Source: Mycobacterium sp. 3519A
GTDB taxonomy: Bacteria; Actinomycetota; Actinomycetes; Mycobacteriales; Mycobacteriaceae
DNA length: 64,000 nucleotides
Assembly (NCBI RefSeq): GCF_900240945.1
Contig: NZ_OESG01000013.1
Span: forward strand, 1-64,000
Direction: 5' to 3'
Part shown: positions 8,630 to 16,401 of the stretch, one piece after another
How the letters are laid out: each line of letters starts with the position of its first letter
Numbering within the stretch: position 1 is the first letter of the stretch
Position numbers and translations under genes: made by a program
Notes under the pieces: model-generated
Seen by the model: the letters and a program-made list of their open reading frames with translations, nothing else
Database searches by the model: none
What the model was told of the DNA's origin: nothing

Positions 8630-9726
8630 ACACCGAGCACATCGACATCGGGCTGGCGCGCTACTCCGACTGGGCGTTCACCTCGTCGGTCGTCGTGCTG
8701 GTGGCCGCGCTGCTGCTGCTCGCCGTCGAACTGGCCTACAGCCGCGGGCGCAAGGTCGAAGCCAGGGAACTGGTCGGAGCCGCAACGGCGGCGACATTCG
8801 GCACGGGAGCCGCAACGGCGGCGACGTTCGGCACGGGAGCCGCAACGGCGGCGACATTCGGCACCGGAGCCGCAACGGCGGCGACATTCGGCACGGGAGC
8901 CGCAACCGCGGCGACGTTCGGCACGGGGGCCACGGTGGGCGCCGACAGCGTCACCCCTGGGGTCGTCGCCGCGGCGCCGAAGCGCCCGCTCGACGAACGC
9001 GCAGGCACCGCCGGGCTGTCGCTGGTCTACGTCGGCATCGGGTTGCTGCTGGCGTGCATCGTGCTGCGTGGCCTGGCCACGTCGCGGGTGCCATGGGGCA
9101 ACATGTACGAGTTCATCAACCTGACGTGTTTCTCGGGTCTGGTGGCAGGCGCCATCGTGCTGCGCAGGCCGCAGTACCGCGCGCTGTGGGTGTTCGTGTT
9201 GGTGCCGGTGCTGATCCTGCTGACGGTGTCGGGTCGCTGGCTCTACACCAACGCCGCCCCGGTGATGCCGGCCCTGCAGTCGTACTGGTTGCCGATCCAC
9301 GTGTCGGTGGTCAGCCTCGGCTCCGGGGTGTTCCTGGTGGCGGGGGTGGCCAGCATCTTGTTCCTGCTGAAGATGTACCTGCCCGACAACGCTTTCGTGC
9401 AACGGCTGCCCGACGCGCAGACGCTGGACCGCATCGCTTATCGGACAACAATTTTCGCGTTTCCGGTGTTCGGGTTCGGCGTCATCTTCGGCGCGATCTG
9501 GGCCGAAGAGGCCTGGGGCCGGTACTGGGGCTGGGACCCCAAGGAGACGGTGTCGTTCATCGCGTGGGTGGTCTACGCGGCGTACCTGCACGCACGGTCG
9601 ACCGCGGGCTGGCGCGACAGGAAGGCCGCATGGATCAACGTCGTCGGGTTCGTCGCGATGGTGTTCAACCTGTTCTTCATCAATCTGGTCACCGTCGGGC
9701 TGCATTCGTACGCTGGGGTCGGCTGA
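8626..9726 (+). CDS. ccsB: CcsB/CcsA heme-handling cytochrome c biogenesis protein with a repeat insert
   Basis: A 366-residue membrane protein with the WWD heme-handling motif (WGRYWGWDPKETVSFIAW, about residues 296-313) and conserved flanking histidines (for example in WLPIHVSVVS). Together with ResB it forms the System II cytochrome c synthase. After the first membrane helix (about 15-38) there is an unusual loop, residues 51-100, made of five near-identical decapeptides GAATAATFGT; this comes from a 30-bp tandem repeat at 8776-8925. The rest of the protein is full length, so the insert is probably tolerated in a cytoplasmic or external loop. Confidence 0.95.
   Translation: MNTEHIDIGLARYSDWAFTSSVVVLVAALLLLAVELAYSRGRKVEARELVGAATAATFGTGAATAATFGTGAATAATFGTGAATAATFGTGAATAATFGTGATVGADSVTPGVVAAAPKRPLDERAGTAGLSLVYVGIGLLLACIVLRGLATSRVPWGNMYEFINLTCFSGLVAGAIVLRRPQYRALWVFVLVPVLILLTVSGRWLYTNAAPVMPALQSYWLPIHVSVVSLGSGVFLVAGVASILFLLKMYLPDNAFVQRLPDAQTLDRIAYRTTIFAFPVFGFGVIFGAIWAEEAWGRYWGWDPKETVSFIAWVVYAAYLHARSTAGWRDRKAAWINVVGFVAMVFNLFFINLVTVGLHSYAGVG
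8776..8925 (+). repeat. 30-bp tandem repeat, five copies, inside ccsB
   Basis: Five contiguous 30-bp units, beginning GGAGCCGCAACGGCGGCGAC, differ at only a few positions (a/g in ACATTC/ACGTTC, g/c before GGAGCC, g/c in CAACGG). The repeat is in frame and encodes GAATAATFGT five times. A degenerate sixth start follows at 8926. Copy number may vary between strains. Confidence 0.95.
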
Positions 9727-9744
9727 TAGCGAGAGGGGTACGCG

Positions 9745-10830
9745 TTGTCTGACCAGTCGGGCGGGTTTCGCTCGCAGCAGCGGTTCAGCGATCCGGCGCA
9801 GTCGGTACCGGCCGAGTGGACCGCCCCGACACCGCCGAACGGTTTGCCGCTGGGGCACGCGTCACCTCCACTGGCCCCGCCGCCGGAGCAACCGACGCCG
9901 TACTTCGATCTGTCCACCGTCGCGCTGCTGGGGCAACCCAAGCGGGCGCCGTCGGAGGGGTGGCGCAAGTGGCTGTACTTTTCGACGTTCAAACTGCTCA
10001 ACGTCGGCGAGAGCCCCAAGGTCACCCGCCGCAACGGCCTCGTCGCGCAGGTGCAGCGGCCGCTTCGTGGCTGCTACCGGATCGCGTTGCTGTCACTGAA
10101 GGGCGGCGTCGGCAAGACCACGATCACCGCGACGCTCGGGGCCACCTTCGCCTCTGTCCGCGGTGACCGCGTCATCGCCGTCGACGCCAATCCCGACCGC
10201 GGCACGCTCAGCCAGAAGGTGCCGCTGGAAACCCCGAACACCGTGCGGCACCTGCTGCGCGACGCCGAGGGGATCGAGGCCTACAGCGACGTCCGCGCCT
10301 ACACCTCGCAGGGGCCCAGCCGGCTGGAGGTGCTCGCCTCGGAGAGCGATCCCGCGGTGTCGGAGGCGTTCAGTTCCGACGACTATGCGGCCACCCTGGA
10401 GGTGCTGGAGCGGTTCTACAGCGTGGTGCTCACCGACTGCGGCACCGGCATGTTGCACTCGGCGATGTCGGCGGTGCTGGACAAGGCCGACGTGCTCGTG
10501 GTGGTCAGCAGCGGTTCGGTCGACGGAGCCCGCAGCGCATCGGCCACCCTGGACTGGCTGGACGCGCACGGACATCAGGACATGGTGCGCAACTCGATCG
10601 CAGTCATCAACGCGGTGCGGCCCAGGTCAGGGAAGGTCGATCTGAAGAAGGTGGTCGATCACTTCTCGCGGCGGTGCCGCGCCGTCAAACAGGTGCCGTT
10701 CGACCCGCATCTCGAGGAGGGCGCGGAGATCAGCCTCGACCGGCTCAAGCCGGAGACCAGGGAGGCATTGCTGGAGTTGGCGGCGGTCGTCGCGGACGGT
10801 TTCCCGAGCGACGACCTGAAGCACGTCTGA
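9745..10830 (+). CDS. ParA/MinD-like P-loop ATPase
   Basis: A 361-residue protein. Residues 1-70 are a Pro-rich, poorly ordered leader; the ATPase domain starts near 110 with the deviant Walker A KGGVGKTT (residues 119-126) of the ParA/MinD/Mrp class, then VIAVDANPDRGTLS and, near 230, VVLTDCGTGMLHSAM (Walker B region). Members position cell components or plasmids; here chromosomal synteny with Rv0530 suggests a cell-envelope or secretion-linked role, but this is not shown by the sequence. TTG start behind GAGAGGGG, 18 bp after ccsB, so probably the same operon. Confidence 0.88.
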   Translation: MSDQSGGFRSQQRFSDPAQSVPAEWTAPTPPNGLPLGHASPPLAPPPEQPTPYFDLSTVALLGQPKRAPSEGWRKWLYFSTFKLLNVGESPKVTRRNGLVAQVQRPLRGCYRIALLSLKGGVGKTTITATLGATFASVRGDRVIAVDANPDRGTLSQKVPLETPNTVRHLLRDAEGIEAYSDVRAYTSQGPSRLEVLASESDPAVSEAFSSDDYAATLEVLERFYSVVLTDCGTGMLHSAMSAVLDKADVLVVVSSGSVDGARSASATLDWLDAHGHQDMVRNSIAVINAVRPRSGKVDLKKVVDHFSRRCRAVKQVPFDPHLEEGAEISLDRLKPETREALLELAAVVADGFPSDDLKHV

Positions 10831-11004
10831 CTAGGGCCGCTCCGGTCGGGGATTGTTGTCCCCGTGGCCGAGCCGCCGCAGAAAATCGGGATCGTCGTCC
10901 GGGCCGATCACCCGCGTCTTCGGCCGAGCCGCAGTCATGCGGGTCAGCCGCCAACCGGCGTAGGCCAAACCGCCCAAGACGAGAACAAGGAGCAAATACG
11001 CCAC
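10831..11004 (-). CDS. Small membrane protein, 57 residues
   Basis: A short gene in the gap between the ParA-like gene and the next gene, on the opposite strand. A GTG start lies 8 bases behind AGAGGAGG (about 11012-11019), one of the best ribosome binding sites here. The product begins MAYLLLVLVLGGLAYAGWRL, a single membrane helix, followed by an Arg/Lys stop-transfer region and a charged tail (VIGPDDDPDFLRRLG). M. tuberculosis has a small gene, Rv0530A, annotated at this place; I recall it only by position. Its stop is immediately next to the convergent ATPase stop. Confidence 0.75.
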   Translation of the reverse strand: MAYLLLVLVLGGLAYAGWRLTRMTAARPKTRVIGPDDDPDFLRRLGHGDNNPRPERP

Positions 11005-11052
11005 CAAAAACCTCCTCTATCTGAATATACGCGCCGTGGGTAGGCTCGGGCC

Positions 11053-11370
11053 GTGTCTGATCGACCGCCTCGGTCCCGCCTGGTGCTCGACGTGCTGGCC
11101 TACGTCGCAGCCCGCCTGCTGCTTGTCGCCGTTCTGACGGCGGTGATCTTCGGTGCCGGACATCTGCTCGGCGTGCGCGATTTTCCGCTCGTGGTGGCGT
11201 TGCTGTTCGGTTTGGTGATCGCACTGCCGCTCGGCATCTGGTTGTTCGCCCCACTGCGGCGCCGCGCCACCGCGAGCATCGCCGTCTTCGACGAACGCCG
11301 CCGCAAAGACAAGGAGCAGTTGCAGGCCAGGCTGCGTGGTGAAGACACCGACGAACCCTCCGCCGGATGA
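11053..11370 (+). CDS. DUF4229-type small integral membrane protein
   Basis: A 105-residue protein with two membrane helices (about residues 12-38 and 43-66) and a strongly basic, then acidic C-terminal tail (RRRATASIAVFDERRRKDKEQLQARLRGED). This layout fits the actinobacterial DUF4229 family and the Rv0531 position. GTG start at 11053; no clear Shine-Dalgarno, and the divergent start at 11004 leaves only 48 bp for both promoters, so the transcript may be leaderless or nearly so. Stop overlaps the ATG of the next gene (ATGA). Function unknown. Confidence 0.8.
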   Translation: MSDRPPRSRLVLDVLAYVAARLLLVAVLTAVIFGAGHLLGVRDFPLVVALLFGLVIALPLGIWLFAPLRRRATASIAVFDERRRKDKEQLQARLRGEDTDEPSAG

Positions 11371-12404
11371 CGGCGCGCGAAGCGTTCGGCGCCGAATTCA
11401 CCGGAGCGGATGGGTTTCTCAACTCACCCACCTACGGGTTGCCGCCGCAGTTCGTGGTCGACGCGCTGCAGGCCTGCATCGCCGAATGGCAAGCGGGAAC
11501 CATGGATGTGCCGTCATTCGACGGCCGCGTCGGTGCCGGGCGTGCGGGTTATGCGGCGCTGGCGGGTGTTCCCGTCGCCTCTGTGGCGATGGCGGGCAAC
11601 GTGTCCGCGGCACTCGGATTGGTGGCGGCGGCGATTCCCGACGGCAGTCGGGTCGCCACCTTGGCGGGCGAATTCACCAGCACCACCTTCCCGTTCGCCG
11701 CGCAGGCAAACCGCGGTGTCACGCTCACCGAGTTGACGCCCACGGACCTGATCGCGTCGGCCGCCGACTTCGACGTCGTGACGGCCAGCCTGGTGCAGTC
11801 CGCCAACGGCGCCGTACTCGACGTCGGCGCGCTGCGAAACACGTTGGCCGGCAAGGACACACTGACCGTCATCGACGTCACGCAGGCCCTCGGGTGGAAG
11901 CAGGTCGACCTCGGCTGGGCCGACGTCACCGTCGCCGCGGTCTACAAATGGTTGCTCGCGCCGAGGGGAACCGCGTGGATGTCGCTGAGCGACAGGGTCA
12001 GCCGGTTCGTCACACCACACGCGGCGAACTGGTATGCGGGTGAGGATCCCTGGCAGTCGATCTATGGCCTGCCGTTGCGACTGGCCCACGACGCCAGGCG
12101 CTTCGACGTTTCGCCGACGTGGTTCAGCGTGCTCGGGGCCGGGCTGACGTTGCCGTGGCTGGCGACGTTGGACAGCGCGACCGTCGAGTCGCACACGGTC
12201 GGATTGGCTCACCGAGCGCAGGCCGAACTCGGCCTCCCACAACATGATTCGGCCATCGTGTCGATACCCATCGCCGACGCGGCCGACAAGCTGGCCGCCG
12301 CGGGCATCCGCGCCTCGGTCCGGGCAGGTGCGGTGCGCGTCGGTTTTCATCTGTACAACACCGAAAACGACCTGGACCGGTTACTCGACGCGTTGCGTTC
12401 CTAG
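11367..12404 (+). CDS. Class V-fold PLP-dependent aminotransferase/lyase
   Basis: A 345-residue protein of the class V aminotransferase (cysteine desulfurase/isopenicillin epimerase-like) superfamily. The likely Schiff-base lysine is K194 in AAVYKWLLAPRGTAWM; TVIDVTQALGWKQVDLGWADV holds the Asp and Gln that contact the cofactor. No desulfurase active-site Cys loop is evident, so amino-acid transaminase, lyase or kynureninase-like activity is more likely than sulfur transfer. ATG overlaps the upstream stop by 4 bp, so it is co-translated with the DUF4229 gene. Confidence 0.87.
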   Translation: MTAREAFGAEFTGADGFLNSPTYGLPPQFVVDALQACIAEWQAGTMDVPSFDGRVGAGRAGYAALAGVPVASVAMAGNVSAALGLVAAAIPDGSRVATLAGEFTSTTFPFAAQANRGVTLTELTPTDLIASAADFDVVTASLVQSANGAVLDVGALRNTLAGKDTLTVIDVTQALGWKQVDLGWADVTVAAVYKWLLAPRGTAWMSLSDRVSRFVTPHAANWYAGEDPWQSIYGLPLRLAHDARRFDVSPTWFSVLGAGLTLPWLATLDSATVESHTVGLAHRAQAELGLPQHDSAIVSIPIADAADKLAAAGIRASVRAGAVRVGFHLYNTENDLDRLLDALRS

Positions 12405-12515
12405 CCGGCGTCTGGGGGATAACTGCTACCCGCGGATGGGTGACAGCAGCGACGACATTCGCTCCTACCGGGACGATGCTGGATCGCAGATGCTGACAAA
12501 GGAGTAGCGCTGATC

Positions 12516-12749
12516 ATGATGATTCGAAGGTTCGTACCGCTGGCGTTGGTGGCAGGTGCGGGCGCCGTGGCGATCGCGGTGGCACCGCTTGCCGAGGCGG
12601 CCCCGTCATGCACGTCCACCGGGCTGGCAAGTGTCTGTCAATCCGCCGGGAACACACAAGTCATCGCCACCCCGCCACCGGTCGACTATGGACCCGAGTA
12701 TCCGTTCCTCGGGAACGTGCTGATCTTCCATCACGACGGCCGTCGCTGA
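12516..12749 (+). CDS. Small secreted protein, 77 residues
   Basis: Begins with two ATG codons (12516, 12519) behind AAAGGAG (12499-12505). Residues 1-30 are a clear signal peptide ending A-E-A-A; the mature peptide is about 48 residues and has two cysteines (SCTSTGLASVC) that could form a disulfide, then PPPVDYGPEYPF. I know no function. Small two-Cys exported peptides of this kind are common in mycobacteria. The upstream 111-bp gap has no other visible signal beyond a GCTACCCG at 12425-12432. Confidence 0.75.
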   Translation: MMIRRFVPLALVAGAGAVAIAVAPLAEAAPSCTSTGLASVCQSAGNTQVIATPPPVDYGPEYPFLGNVLIFHHDGRR

Positions 12750-12765
12750 CGCCAGTGCGCGAGCG

Positions 12766-15042
12766 TCATTCGCACTGCAGCGGGATGGTCACCTCCAGGG
12801 TCGTCCCACTGCCGAGGGGACTGGAGATGGCCAGCGCACCGGCCAGCGCCTCGACCCGGTCCTTGAGGCCGATCAGCCCGGAGCCCGCCCCGGCCGTCGC
12901 ACCGCCGATGCCGTCGTCGCTGATCTTCAGGTGCAGATCGAAGTCACCGGCGGTGGCGTACACCTTCACTTCGGAGGCCCGCGCGTGTTTGGCGGCGTTG
13001 GTCAGCGCCTCGGCGACGACGTAATAGGCCGCCACTTCAACCGATTCCGGTAACCGGCGATCGACGCTCAGGTCCAGTTCGACCGGCACCGCGGAGCGTC
13101 GCGCAAGTGTTTTGATCGCGGGTCCGAGCCCACCTTTGGAAAGGATCGCGGGATGGATGCCTCTGGAGATCTCCTGGAGGTCGGTAGACACCCCGACCAG
13201 CCCGTCGACGACGTGGGACAGCCGGTTGCGCAGTTCCTGCTGCTCGGCCGGCACCGCGGCCTCGACCGCACGCAGTTCGAGGCCCAGCGACACGAGTCGC
13301 TGCTGGGCGCCGTCGTGGAGGTCTCGTTCGAAACGACGCCTGGCCTGGTCACCGGCGGTGACGATGCGCGCCCTGGACGCGGTGAGTTCCGCGCGGGTCT
13401 CGGCGTTGGAGATGGCGGTCGCCACCAGATCCGCGAAATCCCCTATGCGGGCTTCGGTTTCGGCGGGCAGCGGCTCGGTCCGCACCGTCCCGATCACCAG
13501 CGCACCCCAGATCGTGCCGTTGATGATGATCGGCGCACCCACCGACGCGTGGATGCCGAGGTGACGCATGCGTTCGGCCGTGGGGCCGACGGCGGATTGG
13601 AACGAGTCGACTCGGGCCGGCTGCCCGGTCGCCAGGATCTTCGCCGCCGTGCTGTCACCTTCGAGCGGAAGACGTTCGCCGATGGACATTTTCGTCAGAC
13701 CGCTGTCGTCGCGGGCGGCCAGCAGCACCAGCGCTTCGCCGGATTCATACCGCAGCAGCAACACATTGTCGATTCCGAGGCCGCGGGACAACTCGGTGAC
13801 GGCGGCGGGATACACCTGGGCCGGTTCGACGCCGCGCGCCACCAGTGTCGCGACGCGCCGAAGCGCCGCTTGCTGTTCCGCCAGTGCGCTGACCTCGGCG
13901 TGGCTGGCCTCGACCATCCGTTGCGCCTCGCGCAACCGGTCCTGCTCGCGGCGGCGGTCGGTGACATCGCGCGCGGCGCCGTACAGCAGCCCGTTCACCG
14001 CCACGATGCTCCACTCCAGCCAGCGCACCGCACCGTCGGCGCGCAGACAACGGTTCTCGAATTGCGCCCTGCCGCCACTGCGGGCCAGCGTCTCCACCAA
14101 CGACGTGGTGCGGTCGCGATCGTCGGGATGGACGAACTCGGTGTAGCGCCGGGACAGCAATTCGGTTCGCGGAGAACCGAATATGCGTTCTGCCGCCGGG
14201 TTGACCCTGCGGACTCGTTTGGCGTCGCCGATGAAGAACAGGTCCGAGGTCAGGTCGAAGAACCGTTCGAGTTCCGTACGGCTGGCTTCGAGTTCGGCAT
14301 TGATGGCTTCGCGATCGCGGGCCGCGGCAAGCAACGCCTCCAGCGAAGGGACCATCCGTTGCACCCGATTTTGCGCCGCCTCCGGCAGGTCCGCGGGCAC
14401 CGACAACGTGCCGAGCTCGGCGTGCCCGTCGCACAGCAGGAACACCACCGTGTGCTCGGTGGCGTCCACCCTCTCGGTCGCCAGCTTGACGAACGGCAGC
14501 CCGAGCACCTGCGCCATCCGCTTGCCCGCGGCGTCCAACGCAGGCCCCAGATCGCCCGCACGCAGCATCAGCCTGGCCAGATCGGCGGCCAGGTCGGCTT
14601 CCCGGCGACGCTGCTCCGACTCGGCGGCGCGCAACCGGGCCTGTCCGGCAAGGACGTTGGCCAGCAGCGCCACCGGAAGAAAGATCAGGATCGACACCGC
14701 ATCCTGTGGATGTCTGGGGATCAGCGTCCCCATCGTCTCCATGTGGAAGTAGACGTAGACCACCGCACTGGCCAGCGACGTGGCCACGGCCAGGCGGAAA
14801 CCCCACCCGGCCGACACCACCAACACGCCCAACAGGAACAGCGCGCCGAATGCGTTCTCAGGCGCGATCCGGTGCAGCTGTTTGACCAGCAGTGTTTCCG
14901 CGGTGATGAACGCGGCGGCCACCAATATGCCCAGCCACAGCGGAGGGGCCGTCGGCCGCACGACAAGCGCCAGCAGCCGCGCATACAGCGAACGTCCAGG
15001 TTCGGGCACGCGCGACCGCGGGGAAATGCACTGGTGATTCAT
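12766..15042 (-). CDS. PAS-GAF sensor histidine kinase (NarX/DegS-like, HisKA_3)
   Basis: A 758-residue membrane-bound sensor. Order: basic start; membrane module of about four helices (about 30-150, DUF4118-like); coiled linker; a GAF-like stretch (about 155-255); PAS domain with PAC (about 260-375, FDLTSDLFFIGDAKRVRRVNP); GAF domain (about 405-555); HisKA_3 with RRRFERDLHDGAQQRL, phospho-acceptor H576; HATPase (N-box about 680, G-box DDGIGGA). HisKA_3 kinases pair with NarL/LuxR-type regulators, and one is encoded next door (15573-16226). The stop is 16 bp from the convergent secreted-peptide gene. Signal unknown; GAF domains suggest a small ligand, heme or redox cue. Confidence 0.93.
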   Translation of the reverse strand: MNHQCISPRSRVPEPGRSLYARLLALVVRPTAPPLWLGILVAAAFITAETLLVKQLHRIAPENAFGALFLLGVLVVSAGWGFRLAVATSLASAVVYVYFHMETMGTLIPRHPQDAVSILIFLPVALLANVLAGQARLRAAESEQRRREADLAADLARLMLRAGDLGPALDAAGKRMAQVLGLPFVKLATERVDATEHTVVFLLCDGHAELGTLSVPADLPEAAQNRVQRMVPSLEALLAAARDREAINAELEASRTELERFFDLTSDLFFIGDAKRVRRVNPAAERIFGSPRTELLSRRYTEFVHPDDRDRTTSLVETLARSGGRAQFENRCLRADGAVRWLEWSIVAVNGLLYGAARDVTDRRREQDRLREAQRMVEASHAEVSALAEQQAALRRVATLVARGVEPAQVYPAAVTELSRGLGIDNVLLLRYESGEALVLLAARDDSGLTKMSIGERLPLEGDSTAAKILATGQPARVDSFQSAVGPTAERMRHLGIHASVGAPIIINGTIWGALVIGTVRTEPLPAETEARIGDFADLVATAISNAETRAELTASRARIVTAGDQARRRFERDLHDGAQQRLVSLGLELRAVEAAVPAEQQELRNRLSHVVDGLVGVSTDLQEISRGIHPAILSKGGLGPAIKTLARRSAVPVELDLSVDRRLPESVEVAAYYVVAEALTNAAKHARASEVKVYATAGDFDLHLKISDDGIGGATAGAGSGLIGLKDRVEALAGALAISSPLGSGTTLEVTIPLQCE

Positions 15043-15143
15043 CTGGTCTCTCCAACACAGGATGCCCCCCGGATTATTGCCGGTCCCAAGCGGTCCCGCG
15101 TTATGGGCGCTACGTTCGAGTTCCGGTTGGTTTCAATAGCAGG

Positions 15144-15163
15144 CATTCCGGCTAGCCGGAATG
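15144..15163. promoter_or_regulatory. Perfect 20-bp palindrome between kinase and receiver genes
   Basis: CATTCCGGCTAGCCGGAATG reads the same on both strands. It lies in the 175-bp divergent gap between the sensor kinase (start 15042) and the receiver gene (start 15218), where an operator would control both. A related sequence, CATTCCCGCTACCCCG on the minus strand, occurs at 16329-16344 upstream of the NarL-type regulator and the aquaporin-like gene, agreeing at most positions. Likely the target of the response regulator, by position only. Confidence 0.5.
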
Positions 15164-15217
15164 AAATGACGATTGACTTCTGCGAGGCTGAAGCAGTGTA
15201 TTGCCGTGGGTTGCGAT

Positions 15218-15595
15218 ATGCGTTGTCTGATCGTTGACGACAGCGCCGACTTTCGCGATGCCGCGAGCGCCATGCTCGAGCGCGCGGGGATCGACGTTGT
15301 CGGAAAAGCATCGAATAGCGCTGAGGCGCTTCGATTTTACGAGGACATGCATCCCGACGTGGCGCTGGTCGACGTCGACCTCGGCGGTGAAGACGGCTTC
15401 GAGCTCGCAGAACTACTCGACCGCGTGAGCGCGGCGGCGAGCAGGCTGGCGGTCATTTTGGTGTCGACGTACGCCGAGTCGGACCTGGAAGAGATGATCC
15501 ACGCCAGCCCGGCAGTGGGCTTCTTGCAGAAGTTCTCGTTGTCCCCCGACGCGATCCGAAATCTGCTGAAGGTCAGCGGGCCTCGAGGTAGGTGA
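15218..15595 (+). CDS. Stand-alone response-regulator receiver protein
   Basis: A 125-residue receiver domain with no output domain. Acidic pocket D7/D8, phospho-acceptor D52 (ALVDVDLGG), S83/T84 and K105 are all present, so it should be phosphorylatable. ATG at 15218 gives the family start MRCLIVDDS; the in-frame GTG (15206) and TTG (15173) further upstream would add a sequence unlike the family. It reads divergently from the sensor kinase and its last 23 bp overlap the 3' end of the NarL-type regulator. It could act as a phosphate sink or protein-interaction switch for the same kinase. Confidence 0.88.
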   Translation: MRCLIVDDSADFRDAASAMLERAGIDVVGKASNSAEALRFYEDMHPDVALVDVDLGGEDGFELAELLDRVSAAASRLAVILVSTYAESDLEEMIHASPAVGFLQKFSLSPDAIRNLLKVSGPRGR

Positions 15596-16226
15596 TCACC
15601 GCGCGGACGCGGCGGTGGTCGTCCCCGGTCTCCGGCAGATTGAGCTTGGTCAGGATGCTGCGGACATGCTTTTCGACGGTGCCCTCGGTGACCCAGAGTC
15701 GCCTGGCGATACCGGCATTCGACCGGCCCTCGGCCATCAGCATCAGCACCTCTTGCTCGCGCGAGCTCAGCACGGCCAACGGGTCGTCACGGCGGCGCGC
15801 CGACACCAATTCCTGAACCAGGGCGGGATCGACCACCGAGGCGCCCTTGGACACGCGTTCCAAGGTATCGACGAAGTCCGCGACATCGGTGACCCGGGTT
15901 TTCAGCAGATAGCCGATGGCGTGCCCGCTGGCCAGCAGTTCGGTCGCATGCTCGACCTCCACATGCGCGGACAGCACCAGAATGCCGGTATCGGGCAGTT
16001 CGGCGCGGATCACCTTGGCCGCGTCGAGCCCCTCGGTGGTGTGCGTCGGCGGCATCCGGATGTCGACGACGACGAGTTGCGGTTTGCGGTCGCGAACCAG
16101 GGCAAGCAATTCCGTCGCATCGGCGGCCTGCCCCACCACCTCGAAACCCGAACGTTCGAGCAGGCTGGCCAGTCCCTCGCGCAACAGCACGTCGTCGTCG
16201 GCGACGACGACCTGCACGGCAGACAT
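15573..16226 (-). CDS. NarL/LuxR-family response regulator
   Basis: A 217-residue regulator. Receiver domain (about 1-120) has D10-D12, phospho-acceptor D55 (LVVVDIRMPP), S86 and K109; LuxR-type helix-turn-helix (about 147-210) with LSSREQEVLMLMAEGRSNAGIA and VTEGTVEKHVRSILTKL. The natural partner is the HisKA_3 kinase at 12766-15042. It is convergent with the receiver-only gene, so kinase, receiver and regulator lie as minus, plus, minus. Probable targets are the palindrome at 15144 and neighbours, but this is inference. ATG start; Shine-Dalgarno GGAAGG. Confidence 0.95.
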   Translation of the reverse strand: MSAVQVVVADDDVLLREGLASLLERSGFEVVGQAADATELLALVRDRKPQLVVVDIRMPPTHTTEGLDAAKVIRAELPDTGILVLSAHVEVEHATELLASGHAIGYLLKTRVTDVADFVDTLERVSKGASVVDPALVQELVSARRRDDPLAVLSSREQEVLMLMAEGRSNAGIARRLWVTEGTVEKHVRSILTKLNLPETGDDHRRVRAVITYLEAR

Positions 16227-16337
16227 GATGTTCCTTCCGGCGCCGGGATGTAACAGGGCGAACCCACCACTCTTGCACGGAACTCACAGTCCGGGCGGCA
16301 AGATTGGAGCTAGCAGGTACGGCGTTCTCGGGGTAGC

Positions 16338-16363
16338 GGGAATGCCGAATTGCGGTCAGCGTT
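16338..16363 (+). promoter_or_regulatory. SigE/SigH-type promoter candidate
   Basis: GGGAAT (16338-16343), 16-base spacer, CGTT (16360-16363). This resembles the GGGAA(C/T)...CGTT pattern used by mycobacterial stress ECF factors SigE/SigH. It lies 39 bp before the aquaporin-like start, a sensible distance. A short match, so moderate confidence only. Confidence 0.35.
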
Positions 16364-16401
16364 GACGACTTCGAGGCACCCGGCCGCGAGAGTTGTACCC
16401 C

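Noticed and set aside
8776..8925. Possible CRISPR array
   Set aside because: The 30-bp units are contiguous with no spacers and are in frame within ccsB.
8182..9858. 558-codon minus-strand frame with ERRRRCGSRAE-type repeats
   Set aside because: Shadow of resB/ccsB; the repeats are just the complement of the 30-bp tandem array.
11336..12043. 235-codon frame overlapping the class V PLP gene
   Set aside because: Arg/Gly-rich shadow in another frame; the PLP enzyme has clear motifs.
13153..15237. 694-codon open frame on the plus strand
   Set aside because: Exactly antisense to the sensor kinase, with Arg/His/Gly/Gln-rich composition and no domain; such frames are common opposite GC-rich genes.
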